From: an uncultured Halomonas sp.
GTDB taxonomy: Bacteria > Pseudomonadota > Gammaproteobacteria > Pseudomonadales > Halomonadaceae
Direction of reading: 5' to 3'
Assembly: GCF_946887195.1 (NCBI RefSeq)
Contig: NZ_CAMPKE010000005.1
Location: 124,001 to 188,000 of the forward strand
Length of the DNA: 64,000 nucleotides
Made by a program: the position numbers and the translations under genes. Within the stretch, counting starts at the first letter, position 1. Every line of letters begins with the position of its first letter. Positions 28,041 to 37,800 of this stretch are shown in pieces. The notes below the pieces were generated by a model. That model was not told the DNA's origin and did no database searches. It saw only the letters and a list, made by a program, of their open reading frames with translations.

Positions 28041-28401
28041 TTAATCGACTGCCATTTTTTCATTTAAACTCTCTACTTCAGAAGCTTTTGGTGTAGTTTT
28101 TTAACCAGTTATTAGCGACCGAATCCCTGAATATCTCAGCCTCTTTTATTACACGCCGATGTCAATCGATAGCAGATATTGGGTTTGCACTAACAGGTGT
28201 TAGACTGCACGATTGACATTCAACTTGAAAGCCCAAGCGCTTTCAATAATGTTATGCTGCACGCTCGACCACCTCTTATCTTATTTGAAAACTAAGGGAA
28301 TCAAATATAGCTTGGAAATATAACACCGTTCGCCATGCCACATACCCCCAATGAACGAGCATGGAGCCATTGCCGGCACGTCCGCTTTGGGTCGTTACCA
28401 G
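28041..28401. other. Intergenic region upstream of the NLR-like gene
   Basis: No gene of normal size is seen. On the minus strand an 8-codon ORF (28037-28063, MKKWQSIK) ends in TGA overlapping the ATG of the NLR-like gene, so translation could be coupled. Two inverted repeats lie further up: CTAACA-GG-TGTTAG at 28190-28203 and TTGAAAGC / GCTTTCAA at 28225-28246. Either could be an operator. The sequence is A+T-rich up to about 28320, then returns to the usual composition before recD. Confidence 0.5.
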
Positions 28402-30750
28402 TCACTCAATAATCCCCAACCCACTCACTCTCGTCACTTCCCGCAATACCGCCTCATCCAATATTCCTCTTCCGCTTTCTACTAATGTAAACCAATCCTT
28501 AGCTCGTGTAACACCCGTGTAGACCAATTCTCTAGTCAGAATCGGGTTAGGCGCATCCGGCAGCAGCAGGGCGGTGTGGGTGAATTCCGAGCCTTGGGAT
28601 TTGTGAACGGTCATGGCGAATACGGTTTCCACCGCTTGCAGGCGGCTGGGTAATACCCATTTGATGGGTTTGTCTGTGTTGGCCGTAGGAAAGGCGACGC
28701 GTAGCACGTTTTTATTCGGTTCCTGCGGGTGTGGCAGGGCGAGGGTGATACCGATGTCGCCGTTCATCAGGCCGAGGCCGTAGTCGTTGCGGGTAACGAG
28801 TACGGGGCGGCCCTGATACCAGCCTCTGTCGAGTTCTTTGTCGCCAGCGTCGATCAGTCCGTGGCGCTTGAGTGCGGCGGCGATGCGCTGGTTAAGGCCT
28901 TCCACGCCCCAGGGGCCTTTACGCAGGGCGCATAGTAACTGGAAGCGGTTATGGGCTTTGAGTACGGCGAGTGCCCAATTATCAAAAGGCTCTTTTTGTC
29001 GGTCGACCGATGCCTCGACCCAATCATCCTGTCCGGGACGCTGGCTATGGAGCACGTCGAGATAATGCCGATAGCCGGTGGGCGGGGGCAATTCGCCATT
29101 GCGTGAGGTGCGGCCACGCCCGCCGTTCAGGAAGTCCGCAGGATTGCCATCGACCACCAGGCGGTCGAATGCCGGGTCGTCGATGTCGTTCAGGCGCAGA
29201 TGGGCGATATCGGCGTAGCGCTGTTGCGTGCCCTCGCCGAATACCTGGCGCACGGCGCGCTTCTTGTCCTTGGGTTGGTGGGAAGCGCTCAGCGGTCGGT
29301 TCACGGCTTGGGCGAGCTGGCCGATACCGCTTTCGGCATCAAAGCGGTGGCTGACACGCAGCATGGCGATGGCCTGATCGAGGGGCTTCCCGGCGTCGTC
29401 TTTATAGTCGTCAGGAATCGGTGTGCCGCTGATACGTTCGAGCCAGTCGCAGGTCGCTGGGGTGTAGTGGCCGCCATCGGCGCGCTGGCATAGGTCGCCG
29501 AGCACGGCGCCGGCCTCCACCGAGGCGAGCTGGTCCTTGTCGCCGAGCAGAATAAGCCGCGCGCGTGGCGGCAGGGCGGCGAGCACGGCGGCCATCATTT
29601 CGATATCGACCATCGAGGCTTCGTCGATCACCAGCACGTCGAGTGCCAGACGGTTGCCGGCGTGGTGGCGAAAGTGGCGGGTGTCGGGGCGCGAGCCGAG
29701 TAGCCGATGCAGCGTGGTGACTTCCTGCGGAATGCCCAGCGCTACTGCGCTCGATGATGCGTCGTTGAAGTCTTCCTCAAGCTGCTCATTTACGACTTGT
29801 AAACTCCGCGCTTTCGTCGTCCTTCGCCTTGCCTCGTCATCGCTCGTAACGCGCTGATCAAGCCCGCAGCGCGCCATTAAGTCGTCCAAAGGTAGGTTCG
29901 CGACCTGGCCGGCTATCGATTCATTGAGCCGCGCGGCGGCCTTGCCGGTGGGCGCGGCGAGGCGGATGCGCAGCGGGCGGTGGACGTGGGCCGGACTTTT
30001 CTCAAGGGCTAGCGATTGCAGCAGGGCGAGCAGCTTGACCACGGTGGTGGTCTTGCCGGTGCCGGGGCCGCCGGTGATCACCGCGAAGCGCGCACGGGCG
30101 GCCAGCGCACAGGCGAGCTTTTGCCAGTCGGGCTCGCGCGAATTGTTCCGGCTGGGAAATAGCACATTCAGCGCGGTGATAAGGGCGCCGGATGCTTCGG
30201 CCTGTTCGCTGGGCGTCTCCAGGCGATGGCCAATCTGCTGGCGGATGTCCTGCTCGTATTGCCAGTAGCGGCGCAGATAGAGGCGCACATTACTGGCACT
30301 CTCGACACGTACGAGGGGGGTATTGCCGGGCTGGTTGTCGCGGCCGTCGGCGATCAGGCCGGGGTGATCGAGCGCGGTTTGCCAGGTTTCCAGTTTCAGC
30401 CCATCGAGCACCTGGCTGGGCAGTGGCGGCGGGTCGCTCAAATCGTCGCCCTCCGGCGGCAGTGAGAGCGCCAGGTTGGGCGCGGCCAGCGTCTGGGCGA
30501 CATCGAGGCACACATGGCCACGGCCGAGCTGATGGCTGGCCAGCGCAGCGGCAAGCAGCAATAGCGGTGCGCCATCGTTCACTTCGCGATGCAGGAACAC
30601 CGCCAGCGCGCGATCGAGCGAGCGCAGCCAGCCGCGTTCCACCCAGCGGTCGAGCAGGGCGAACAACGCATCGAGATCGTGAAGCGCCGCCGGCTCGTGA
30701 AGCCGAGGTGTGCTTGGTTCGTCGAACAGATCCAGCGTGCCGTCGCTCAT
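28402..30750 (-). CDS. recD: Exodeoxyribonuclease V alpha subunit RecD
   Basis: The 782-residue protein is the 5'-3' helicase motor of RecBCD, which processes double-strand ends and destroys linear foreign DNA. Walker A GGPGTGKT is at residues 227-234, DVLVIDEASM marks motif II, LLGDKDQLASVEAGAVL motif III, and TVHKSQGSEF motif V. It is longer than E. coli RecD (608). One contributor is an extra segment at about residues 302-337, between the conserved helix after motif Ia and VTTLHRLLG, encoded by a palindromic repeat-like sequence. Its start overlaps the recB stop by 4 bp. Confidence 0.95.
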   Translation of the reverse strand: MSDGTLDLFDEPSTPRLHEPAALHDLDALFALLDRWVERGWLRSLDRALAVFLHREVNDGAPLLLLAAALASHQLGRGHVCLDVAQTLAAPNLALSLPPEGDDLSDPPPLPSQVLDGLKLETWQTALDHPGLIADGRDNQPGNTPLVRVESASNVRLYLRRYWQYEQDIRQQIGHRLETPSEQAEASGALITALNVLFPSRNNSREPDWQKLACALAARARFAVITGGPGTGKTTTVVKLLALLQSLALEKSPAHVHRPLRIRLAAPTGKAAARLNESIAGQVANLPLDDLMARCGLDQRVTSDDEARRRTTKARSLQVVNEQLEEDFNDASSSAVALGIPQEVTTLHRLLGSRPDTRHFRHHAGNRLALDVLVIDEASMVDIEMMAAVLAALPPRARLILLGDKDQLASVEAGAVLGDLCQRADGGHYTPATCDWLERISGTPIPDDYKDDAGKPLDQAIAMLRVSHRFDAESGIGQLAQAVNRPLSASHQPKDKKRAVRQVFGEGTQQRYADIAHLRLNDIDDPAFDRLVVDGNPADFLNGGRGRTSRNGELPPPTGYRHYLDVLHSQRPGQDDWVEASVDRQKEPFDNWALAVLKAHNRFQLLCALRKGPWGVEGLNQRIAAALKRHGLIDAGDKELDRGWYQGRPVLVTRNDYGLGLMNGDIGITLALPHPQEPNKNVLRVAFPTANTDKPIKWVLPSRLQAVETVFAMTVHKSQGSEFTHTALLLPDAPNPILTRELVYTGVTRAKDWFTLVESGRGILDEAVLREVTRVSGLGIIE
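29740..29850 (-). repeat. Palindromic element inserted in frame in recD
   Basis: The DNA for RecD residues 302-337 has a composition and symmetry unlike the flanking code. On the sense strand it contains GGCAAGGCGAAGGACGACG followed by TTTAC-AAGTC-GTAAA, like the REP-type palindromes scattered in intergenic DNA of related bacteria. It inserts about 36 residues rich in charged amino acids where E. coli RecD has only a short loop. The frame is kept. Confidence 0.55.
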
Positions 30751-33700
30751 ACCGGCGTCTCCGTGTCGGTGGTAGCGATTCTGGCCGCTTGGGTATCGCC
30801 CTGAAACAGTCCATCCATGGCTTCGATCAGCTCGCAGGGCGGGCGCTCGGCATGGACTCCACGGCTCTGGGCTTGGGTACCGCGTAGAAACACGGTAAGC
30901 GAGCCGCCGATGTGGCGGTCGTAGTCATAATCCGCCAGGCGCGATTTGAGCAGCCGATGCAGCGCCAATAGATACAGCGAGTACTGCAGGTCGTAGCGTT
31001 TGCCGAAGACCGCCTGACGCATGGCTTCATCGCTGTAGGCGGTGTCGTCCGGCCCCAGGTGATTGGATTTCCAGTCGGCGACGTAGTAGCGGCCTTGGTA
31101 TTCGAATACCAGATCGATGAAGCCCTTGAGCATGCCGTTGAGAATGTCGGCATCGAGCGCGGGGCGTTGGGCGCCCGGAAGTAGGTAAGTACTTACGAGG
31201 GCGTCCAGTCGGCGCGTATCGACGCCGCTGGCGGCGAACCAGAACTCCATCTCGACCTGATAGGTGGCGAGTGCGTCGAGGCGGAATTCTCCCGGTGCCT
31301 CGCCTGGGGCGGGCAGCGGCAGCGGGGTAGTCAGCAGCGCGCCGAACCATTCGTGCAGCGTGGGCAACCACTGCGTCCAGCCGCGCAGTTGGCAGCGCCG
31401 TGCCAAGGTGTCTTCACGAAGCGCTGCATCCGCCGCTACACGGGCGAAGCCCTGCGCGCCGGCCCACTCCAGCAGGCCGTGTAAAAACGTACCTGGCCCC
31501 GGGCCACGAGGGAACTTGTGAAGCGAGGGCATATTCTCCGCCGTGGCTGCGTTGTCGCGTGGCTCGGTGAGCACCTCCAGCGCGGTGGCTTCGAGCGCGG
31601 TGGCGGGCTCGGGCTGGCTCGTTCGCTCGGTCACGCTGGTGTCAGCGCTCTCGGGTAAGTCAGCACTTACTGGGGCGGGGGCGATGGGGTCGAGTAGCGG
31701 CACTGATTGTGCCGAAACGCGCATTGCCGAGTAGCTGGCGATCCACCAGTGTTCGCGGGCGGCGCGTGTGGGCGCCTGCGCTTCGCCGAGCGGCTCGTCG
31801 GCTTTCGTCAGTTCGATGACCTGTGCGTGGGCTTGCGGGGCGGGGGCGATCTCGATGGCGCGGCAGCCGCCCTTGAGGCGTTTCAGTGCTTCGCCGAAGC
31901 GGGCCGGGTCGATCTCGGCGCCATTGTCGAGCAGTTGGCCGATGGCGCTGCCTTCAATGCCCTTGAGCGGTGCCATGCCCAGCCAGGTGGCGTGGCGCGC
32001 GCGGGTCAGGGCGACATAGAGCTTGCGCAGGTCTTCGCCCAGGCGCTCGCGATCGACGATGGCGAGCGTCTCGTCGTCGGCTTCCAGGCTGATGCGCAGC
32101 CGCCCATCGGCGTCGTGCCAACGCAGTGGCGAGTCGTCCGGCTTGGTGGGGCGGTGGCTGCAAATGAACGGCAAGAACACCAGCGGATATTCGAGCCCCT
32201 TGGATTTGTGGATGGTGATGACCTGCACCAGATCGGCGTCGCTCTCCAGGCGCAGCTTGTGGGTATCGTTCTGGCCTTCGGGGTGAGCGATGGATTCGGC
32301 CAGGAAACGAATCAGCGCGTGCTCGCCGTCGAGCTCCTGGCTGGCCTGTTGCAGCAGTTCACCGAGATGAAGGAGATCCGTCAGTAAACGTTCACCCTCG
32401 ACGAATGTCTGCACGGTCGAATCACTGCGTTGCTCGGTGCTCGTCCGCTCGCCTAACTTCTCGTTATGTCTCGCTTCCTGCGCGCCTGGCGCCTTGTGCT
32501 TCACTCCGTTCGACGATTCGTTAACTGGCGTTTGCGAGAGCAGTCGCGTGGCGACACCGAAGTCGTTGACGATGCGGCGCACCAACGGCAGTACGCCCTG
32601 GCTCTGCCATAGGCGGTGATAACCGCGAAACCGCATGACCTCGGCTTCCCAGGCGAGTTCGTCTGCGTTCAACGTATCCAGCGTGGCGATATCCAATCCC
32701 AGCGCCGGCGTGGCCAGCGCGGTGCGCAGCAGGCGGTCCCCCTCGCCAGAAGTGGAGCCGGGCTCGGCGCAGGCACGCAGCCAGGCGTCGAGCTGGGGCG
32801 CCATTGGCGAGGCAAACACGTTGTCCTTGTCGGAGAGATAGACGCTCTTCACGCCGCGCCGGGCCAGCGCCTGGCGGATCGCGCGGGCCTCGTTCAGGCC
32901 ATTCACCAACACGGCCATATCGGAAGGCTTGAGAGGCGTGAATTCGCCCTCGCCCTGGACCCCGGCCCTTCCCTGCTGGCTCTGTTTCAGCAGATCGACC
33001 ATGGCGGAGGCGCAGCGCTCGGCCATTTCCCCATGATAGGTGCCCTTGGCCAGCGGTTCGTCGCTGTCGAGCTGCCATAGGGTCATGGCGGGTAATGGCT
33101 GGCCGTTCGCGATGAGTGAGTCCTTGCGGCCTTTGGCAGTGACCCCCACGAAGGGAACAGGGTTGGTGATAAATGGCTGCGCGGACGAACCACCGTGTTG
33201 CACGGTACTCGGAGGCTCACCTAACTCACGGTTATGTCTCGCTTCCTGTGCGCCGTGCGCCTTGTGTTTCATTCCGCTCGCCGATTTATCCGATGATTCA
33301 CTCTGCCGGTTGATCTCGCGAAATAAAAAGGCGCCGGGCGGGTGCGCTTCGGCATGCGTGAAGCAGCGGTTGACGGCCTCGACCATGGCTGCGCTGGAGC
33401 GAAAATTGGTGCCCAGGGTGACATGGCGGCCTTGGGTATCGCGGCGCGCACGCAGGTAGGTGTGGATATCGGCACCGCGGAAGGCGTAGATCGCCTGCTT
33501 GGGATCGCCGATCAGGAATACGCCGGTGTCGCGGCGATTCTCGTGGATGCGATAGACGCAGTCGAAGATGCGGTACTGCACCGGGTCGGTGTCCTGGAAC
33601 TCGTCGATCAGCGCCACCGGGAACTGGCGGCGGATCTGTGCGCCCAATGCCTCGCAGTTGGGGCCGGCCAAGGCGCGATCGAGGTGGGTCATGAGCTCGT

Positions 33701-34853
33701 TAGGACCCATTTCGGCACGCCGCTCCTGCTCGCGGTCGAGCCGTTCGCGGCACCAATGCACGGCATGGGTGAGCAGATCGGCGTGCGGGTCGGGCAGGGC
33801 GGCGAGCGCTTCCTGCAGTTCGGCCAGGGCCACCCATGCCTCCGGAACCGGCGGCTCGCCCTCGAGCCAGATCTCGGCCATGCCCTGCGGCGTCAGGCGC
33901 TTCCAGGCGGCGGAAGTGAGTTCGGGCCATACGCCATCGCCCTGACACCACTTACGCAGCGCGCCCAGCCAGTTGGTGCGGCTTCGGGCATTGAAACTCT
34001 GACCCTTGAAAGCCTTCTGCCTGGCAGCCTCCTCGAACGACGCTTCGCACTCGTCGACCCAGGCGGGCCACGGCGCCTTGAGTGCCGCCAGGCGCTCGGC
34101 GGTTTCGCGCTGTGCCTGGGCCACGGTCTCGTCGGGTGGCGGGGCATGCTTATCCAGCGCCTCGCATTCGGGCATCAGGGCGCGCACCGCCTTGTGCAGC
34201 GCTTCGGGGGTTTTCCAGTGGCGCACCACGGTGGTGAGTTCGTCGGTCGTCAGCGGATAGTAGAAGCTGCGCCAGTAATCGCGGACGACTTCGAGTTCGA
34301 GCTCGGTCTGATCGTTCTCTAAATCGAGCGAGAACAGGCTGCCGCTATCGAAGGCGTGCTCGCGCAGCATGCGGTAGCACCAGCTGTGGATGGTCGAGAC
34401 GGCGGCTTCGTCCATCCATTCGGCGGCGAGTTGCAGGCGCCGCGCGCAGGCGGGCCAGGTGGCCGGGTCGTACTGCTCGCGCAGGGCGAGGAGTAGCGGG
34501 TCATGTACGGCAGCGGCTCTGGGGCCTGCCCCCGGCGCCTCTCGGTCAGTCCCATTGGCGGTCGGCGCGGCTTCGGGTGCCTGTAAAAAGACATCCGCCG
34601 CTTCCACCAGCCGCGAGCGAATGCGTTCGCGCAACTCCTGGGTGGCGGCGTTGGTGAAGGTCACCACCAGAATTTCCGGCGGCGTCAGTGGGCGGACGAA
34701 GGCATCGTCGTCGTCCGGCGAGCGCGCGCCGAGCACCAGGCGTACGTAGAGCAGGGCGATGGTGAAGGTCTTGCCGGTGCCGGCGCTCGCTTCGATCAGG
34801 CGGCTGCCGTGCAAGGGGAACGCCAGTGGATTGAGTTGTGTTACCTCGCTCAT
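30747..34853 (-). CDS. recB: Exodeoxyribonuclease V beta subunit RecB
   Basis: The 1,368-residue protein is the 3'-5' helicase and sole nuclease of RecBCD. Walker A ASAGTGKT is at 22-29, ALIDEFQDTDPVQYRIFD is motif II, GDPKQAIYAFRGADIHTYL motif III, TIHKSKGLEYPLVFLP motif V and LYVALTRARH motif VI. The C-terminal nuclease has the D-x-D-W-K core around D1260 and K1262 (DWKSN). It is nearly 190 residues longer than E. coli RecB; about 80 of these are two related insertions at residues 523-561 and 779-817. Overlaps of 4 bp with recC and recD show a coupled operon. Confidence 0.95.
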   Translation of the reverse strand: MSEVTQLNPLAFPLHGSRLIEASAGTGKTFTIALLYVRLVLGARSPDDDDAFVRPLTPPEILVVTFTNAATQELRERIRSRLVEAADVFLQAPEAAPTANGTDREAPGAGPRAAAVHDPLLLALREQYDPATWPACARRLQLAAEWMDEAAVSTIHSWCYRMLREHAFDSGSLFSLDLENDQTELELEVVRDYWRSFYYPLTTDELTTVVRHWKTPEALHKAVRALMPECEALDKHAPPPDETVAQAQRETAERLAALKAPWPAWVDECEASFEEAARQKAFKGQSFNARSRTNWLGALRKWCQGDGVWPELTSAAWKRLTPQGMAEIWLEGEPPVPEAWVALAELQEALAALPDPHADLLTHAVHWCRERLDREQERRAEMGPNELMTHLDRALAGPNCEALGAQIRRQFPVALIDEFQDTDPVQYRIFDCVYRIHENRRDTGVFLIGDPKQAIYAFRGADIHTYLRARRDTQGRHVTLGTNFRSSAAMVEAVNRCFTHAEAHPPGAFLFREINRQSESSDKSASGMKHKAHGAQEARHNRELGEPPSTVQHGGSSAQPFITNPVPFVGVTAKGRKDSLIANGQPLPAMTLWQLDSDEPLAKGTYHGEMAERCASAMVDLLKQSQQGRAGVQGEGEFTPLKPSDMAVLVNGLNEARAIRQALARRGVKSVYLSDKDNVFASPMAPQLDAWLRACAEPGSTSGEGDRLLRTALATPALGLDIATLDTLNADELAWEAEVMRFRGYHRLWQSQGVLPLVRRIVNDFGVATRLLSQTPVNESSNGVKHKAPGAQEARHNEKLGERTSTEQRSDSTVQTFVEGERLLTDLLHLGELLQQASQELDGEHALIRFLAESIAHPEGQNDTHKLRLESDADLVQVITIHKSKGLEYPLVFLPFICSHRPTKPDDSPLRWHDADGRLRISLEADDETLAIVDRERLGEDLRKLYVALTRARHATWLGMAPLKGIEGSAIGQLLDNGAEIDPARFGEALKRLKGGCRAIEIAPAPQAHAQVIELTKADEPLGEAQAPTRAAREHWWIASYSAMRVSAQSVPLLDPIAPAPVSADLPESADTSVTERTSQPEPATALEATALEVLTEPRDNAATAENMPSLHKFPRGPGPGTFLHGLLEWAGAQGFARVAADAALREDTLARRCQLRGWTQWLPTLHEWFGALLTTPLPLPAPGEAPGEFRLDALATYQVEMEFWFAASGVDTRRLDALVSTYLLPGAQRPALDADILNGMLKGFIDLVFEYQGRYYVADWKSNHLGPDDTAYSDEAMRQAVFGKRYDLQYSLYLLALHRLLKSRLADYDYDRHIGGSLTVFLRGTQAQSRGVHAERPPCELIEAMDGLFQGDTQAARIATTDTETPV
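32404..32519 (-). repeat. In-frame ~116-bp repeat copy B inside recB
   Basis: This stretch aligns over its whole length with 33172-33287; the core GTTATGTCTCGCTTCCTG (plus strand) is identical in both. It encodes RecB residues 779-817, reading KHKAPGAQEARHNEKLGE in the middle. No other copy was noticed in the window. Confidence 0.85.
33172..33287 (-). repeat. In-frame ~116-bp repeat copy A inside recB
   Basis: This is the partner of 32404-32519. It encodes RecB residues 523-561 in the same reading frame as the other copy, reading KHKAHGAQEARHNRELGE in the middle. One compensating base-pair gap on each side of the core keeps both copies in the same frame. The flanking RecB sequence on either side is conserved, so the repeat was inserted, not substituted. 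Confidence 0.85.
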
Positions 34854-37800
34854 GACTTGCCCCCCGCTTTCTTCTCACTCTCTTTCCTGCCCCGCTCTTT
34901 TTTATCTCCTTTGACGGCCTGATGCACCGGTGCCAGCAGCCGCTCGGTGAGTTCGGCGAAGCCGAAGGCGTCGTGACGAGCGGTGGCCAGCGCCGTGAAG
35001 CCCGGCCAGCGGTGGGCGAGATAGGGATTGCGGCCCACCTCGCCGGCATTGAAATCGTCGCCATCGTAGGCGCTGGCGGCGGCGCGCCAGGCGTCGCTAT
35101 CGCGCTCGCTCTCCGGCGTGCCCAGTTTGGCCAGCCAGGCGAAGGCGGCGCCCGTGGCGAGAGGTAGCGGCGCGCGCATGCCGGCCTGCCAGGCGGCGAT
35201 CAGTTCGATGAGATGCCTGCGGGCGGTCTCGGGTTCGAGCGGCGGCAGCGTCATGTGGCCGGCCTTGGAGAGCAATCGCGTGGTCAACGGCACATGGTCG
35301 AGGTGCCCGGCCAGGTGCGCCACCCATGGCCGCAATAGATGGTGCCAGTGGTACTTGTTCTTCTTGATCAGGCTGCTGCTGGTCAGCACCAGGCGGCAGC
35401 GGTTGCCTTCGGCATCCAGACGTAGCTCATCCAGCCAATCCTCCAATGGCGGCGACCCGGGCACGGCAAGCTGCACCGGCTCGGGCTCGTCGACCGCATG
35501 CGGCCATTCTTCCAGTGCCGCCTCGTAGGCTTCGAACAGGTCATTCATGGGCTCGGCGAGCTGTTCGCGCATGCGGCTGCCGAAGGCGCCCATGGCCAGC
35601 ACGCCCTGGCCTTGCAATCGTTCCAGGGCGTCGAGCATCGCCGGCTCGCGGGGGCGGCCCTCATCGATGGCGCGCCGCTGCACCTGAATCAGCAGATCCT
35701 GTAGCTGCCAGTTCGACAGGCCATCGAGAGCGAAGGGTTCGTGGTCGAGGCTGACGATGTCCTCGCGCTCGAAAAACACCTTGAGGCGAGTATTGAAGAA
35801 GGCCTTGGCCGGGTCGCGCAGAAAATTGCCGAGTTGAGCGAGGGTTAGCGGGCTCTCCTGGGTGAATTCACCGAGTTCGCCGGCTTGCGCTGGTGCGGCG
35901 GTGTCGCCATGGGCTTCGCGCCACTCGTGAGCGTAGGTGACGAGGCGCTGGGCCGAGACGCCACGCGCAATGAGCTGCGCCTCGGTCGGGAAGTAGACGC
36001 GGCTGAACGGCTGCAGCGGATGCTCGGTGGTCAGCGCGTCGACCAGATCATTACCATCCGCACTGCGCCAGCCGGCATGGAGATGATCGCGCAACTGGCC
36101 GACCAGCACCGAAGGCGGCTTCTCGGTGTTGTCGACGATGCTGCGCCCCACCCAACTGACGTAGAGCTGCTCGCGGGCCGAGAGCAGCGCTTCCAGAAAC
36201 AAGTAGCGGTCGTCCTCGCGGCGCGAGCGGTCGCCGGGGCGGTAGTCGGCGTTCATCAGGTCGAAGTCCATCGGCGGATGGCTGCGTGGGTAGTCGCCGT
36301 CGTTCATGCCCAGCAGACACACGCGCTTGAAGGGGATCGCGCGCATCGGCATCAGCGTGGCGAAGTTGACCGCGCCGGCCATGAAGCGCTGCGACAGGCT
36401 GTGTTCGTCGATCTGCGCCAGCCAGTGTTCGCGCACCACCGAGAGCGGCAGCTTACGCATCAGCCCGGCTTCCTCGGCGCTCTCCTGCCACGCCTGCAGT
36501 TTCAGCTCGAGCTGGGCCAGCATCAGGCTGTCCTCGGGTGCATTGGCGAGAAAGCTGGCCTCGAGCAGTTCGCGCAAGCGCAGCACCCAGCCGCCCACAT
36601 CGGTGGGCTCGCGCAGCGTGTGCCAATGGCGCTCCAGAGTGTCGAGCAATGTGGCCAGTGGCCCGGCCAGCTGCGCTTCGAGCCCGCCGATGTCGTCGAA
36701 CGGCTCGATGCCCTGCCACGGGCCGGAGGCGGCCTCGCCCACGGTGTAGCCGAGTAGCAGTCGGCGCAGGCCGAAGGCCCAGGTGTTCTGTTCCATCCCG
36801 CCGGGCAGATCGAGGCTGCCGCGCTGCTCGCCATGCAGCCCCCAGCGGATGCCGGCGCCCTGTATCCAGCGGCGCAGGGTCGGCAGATCGGCTTCTTCGA
36901 TACCGAAGCGCGCACGCAAGGCCGGGACATCGATCAGGTCGAGCAGATCGCTCACCGAGAGACGCAATTCGGGCAGGCGCAGCAGCTTCTCCAGCGCGAT
37001 CAGCAGCGGCTGGCGATGGCGGTCGCCCTGATCGGAAAGGGTGAAGGGAATGTAGCGCGGATCGCCGCGCTCGAGCCGGCCCTTCTCGTACTGGCCCCTT
37101 TCATACTGACTGAAGACGGCCTGAATATGCGGCGCGTAGTGGTCGATGTCCGGCACCATCACGATCACATCGCGGGGTCTCAGCTCGGGATCGGCGCTGA
37201 ATGCGGCGAGCAGTTGGTCGTGCAAAATCTCGACTTCGCGCTGAGGGCTGTGGGCGACGTGGAAGACGATGGAGTCGTCGTGGCGCGTGTTCACCGCCGG
37301 CCAGCGTTCGCGGGTCTCGGCCAGCGGGCGCAGTTCGCGGATGTCGTCCTGCAACTGATGGAGCAGGCATGCCTCGCCCAATGATTCGAACAGGTCGATG
37401 CGCAGCGAATCGGCGGCGAACAGGCCGGCGTAGGCCTGGGTGTCGTCGTGCTCGTCGAGCAGGCGCAGGTAGTCGCGGCCCTGCTTGCCCCACGCCGCCA
37501 GCAGCGGCTGGGCGTGCAGGTGCAGGCTCTCCTCGCCGTCACCGTCGCCGAGTACATCGAGGCGCGCGGGCATGCCGCTCTTGCGGCGCTGACGGTAGCG
37601 TTCGGCGCGTAGCAGATCCTTGTGCTCGATGATGTCGGCCCAGTAGTGCTGGCAGGGGTTGTGCACGCACAGCACCACCTGGCAGCAGCGGGCGATGGCG
37701 GCCAACGCCTCGAGCGCCTGCTGGGGCAGCGAGGAGATGCCGAATACCATGACCCGGCGCGGCAGGCCGGGCGGGCGGGCGTTCGGCATGAGCGATGGAG

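Noticed and set aside
28247..28253. GTTATGC as a second attC end upstream of the NLR-like gene
   Set aside because: No matching partner box at the right distance and the intervening repeat is too small to form an attC structure.
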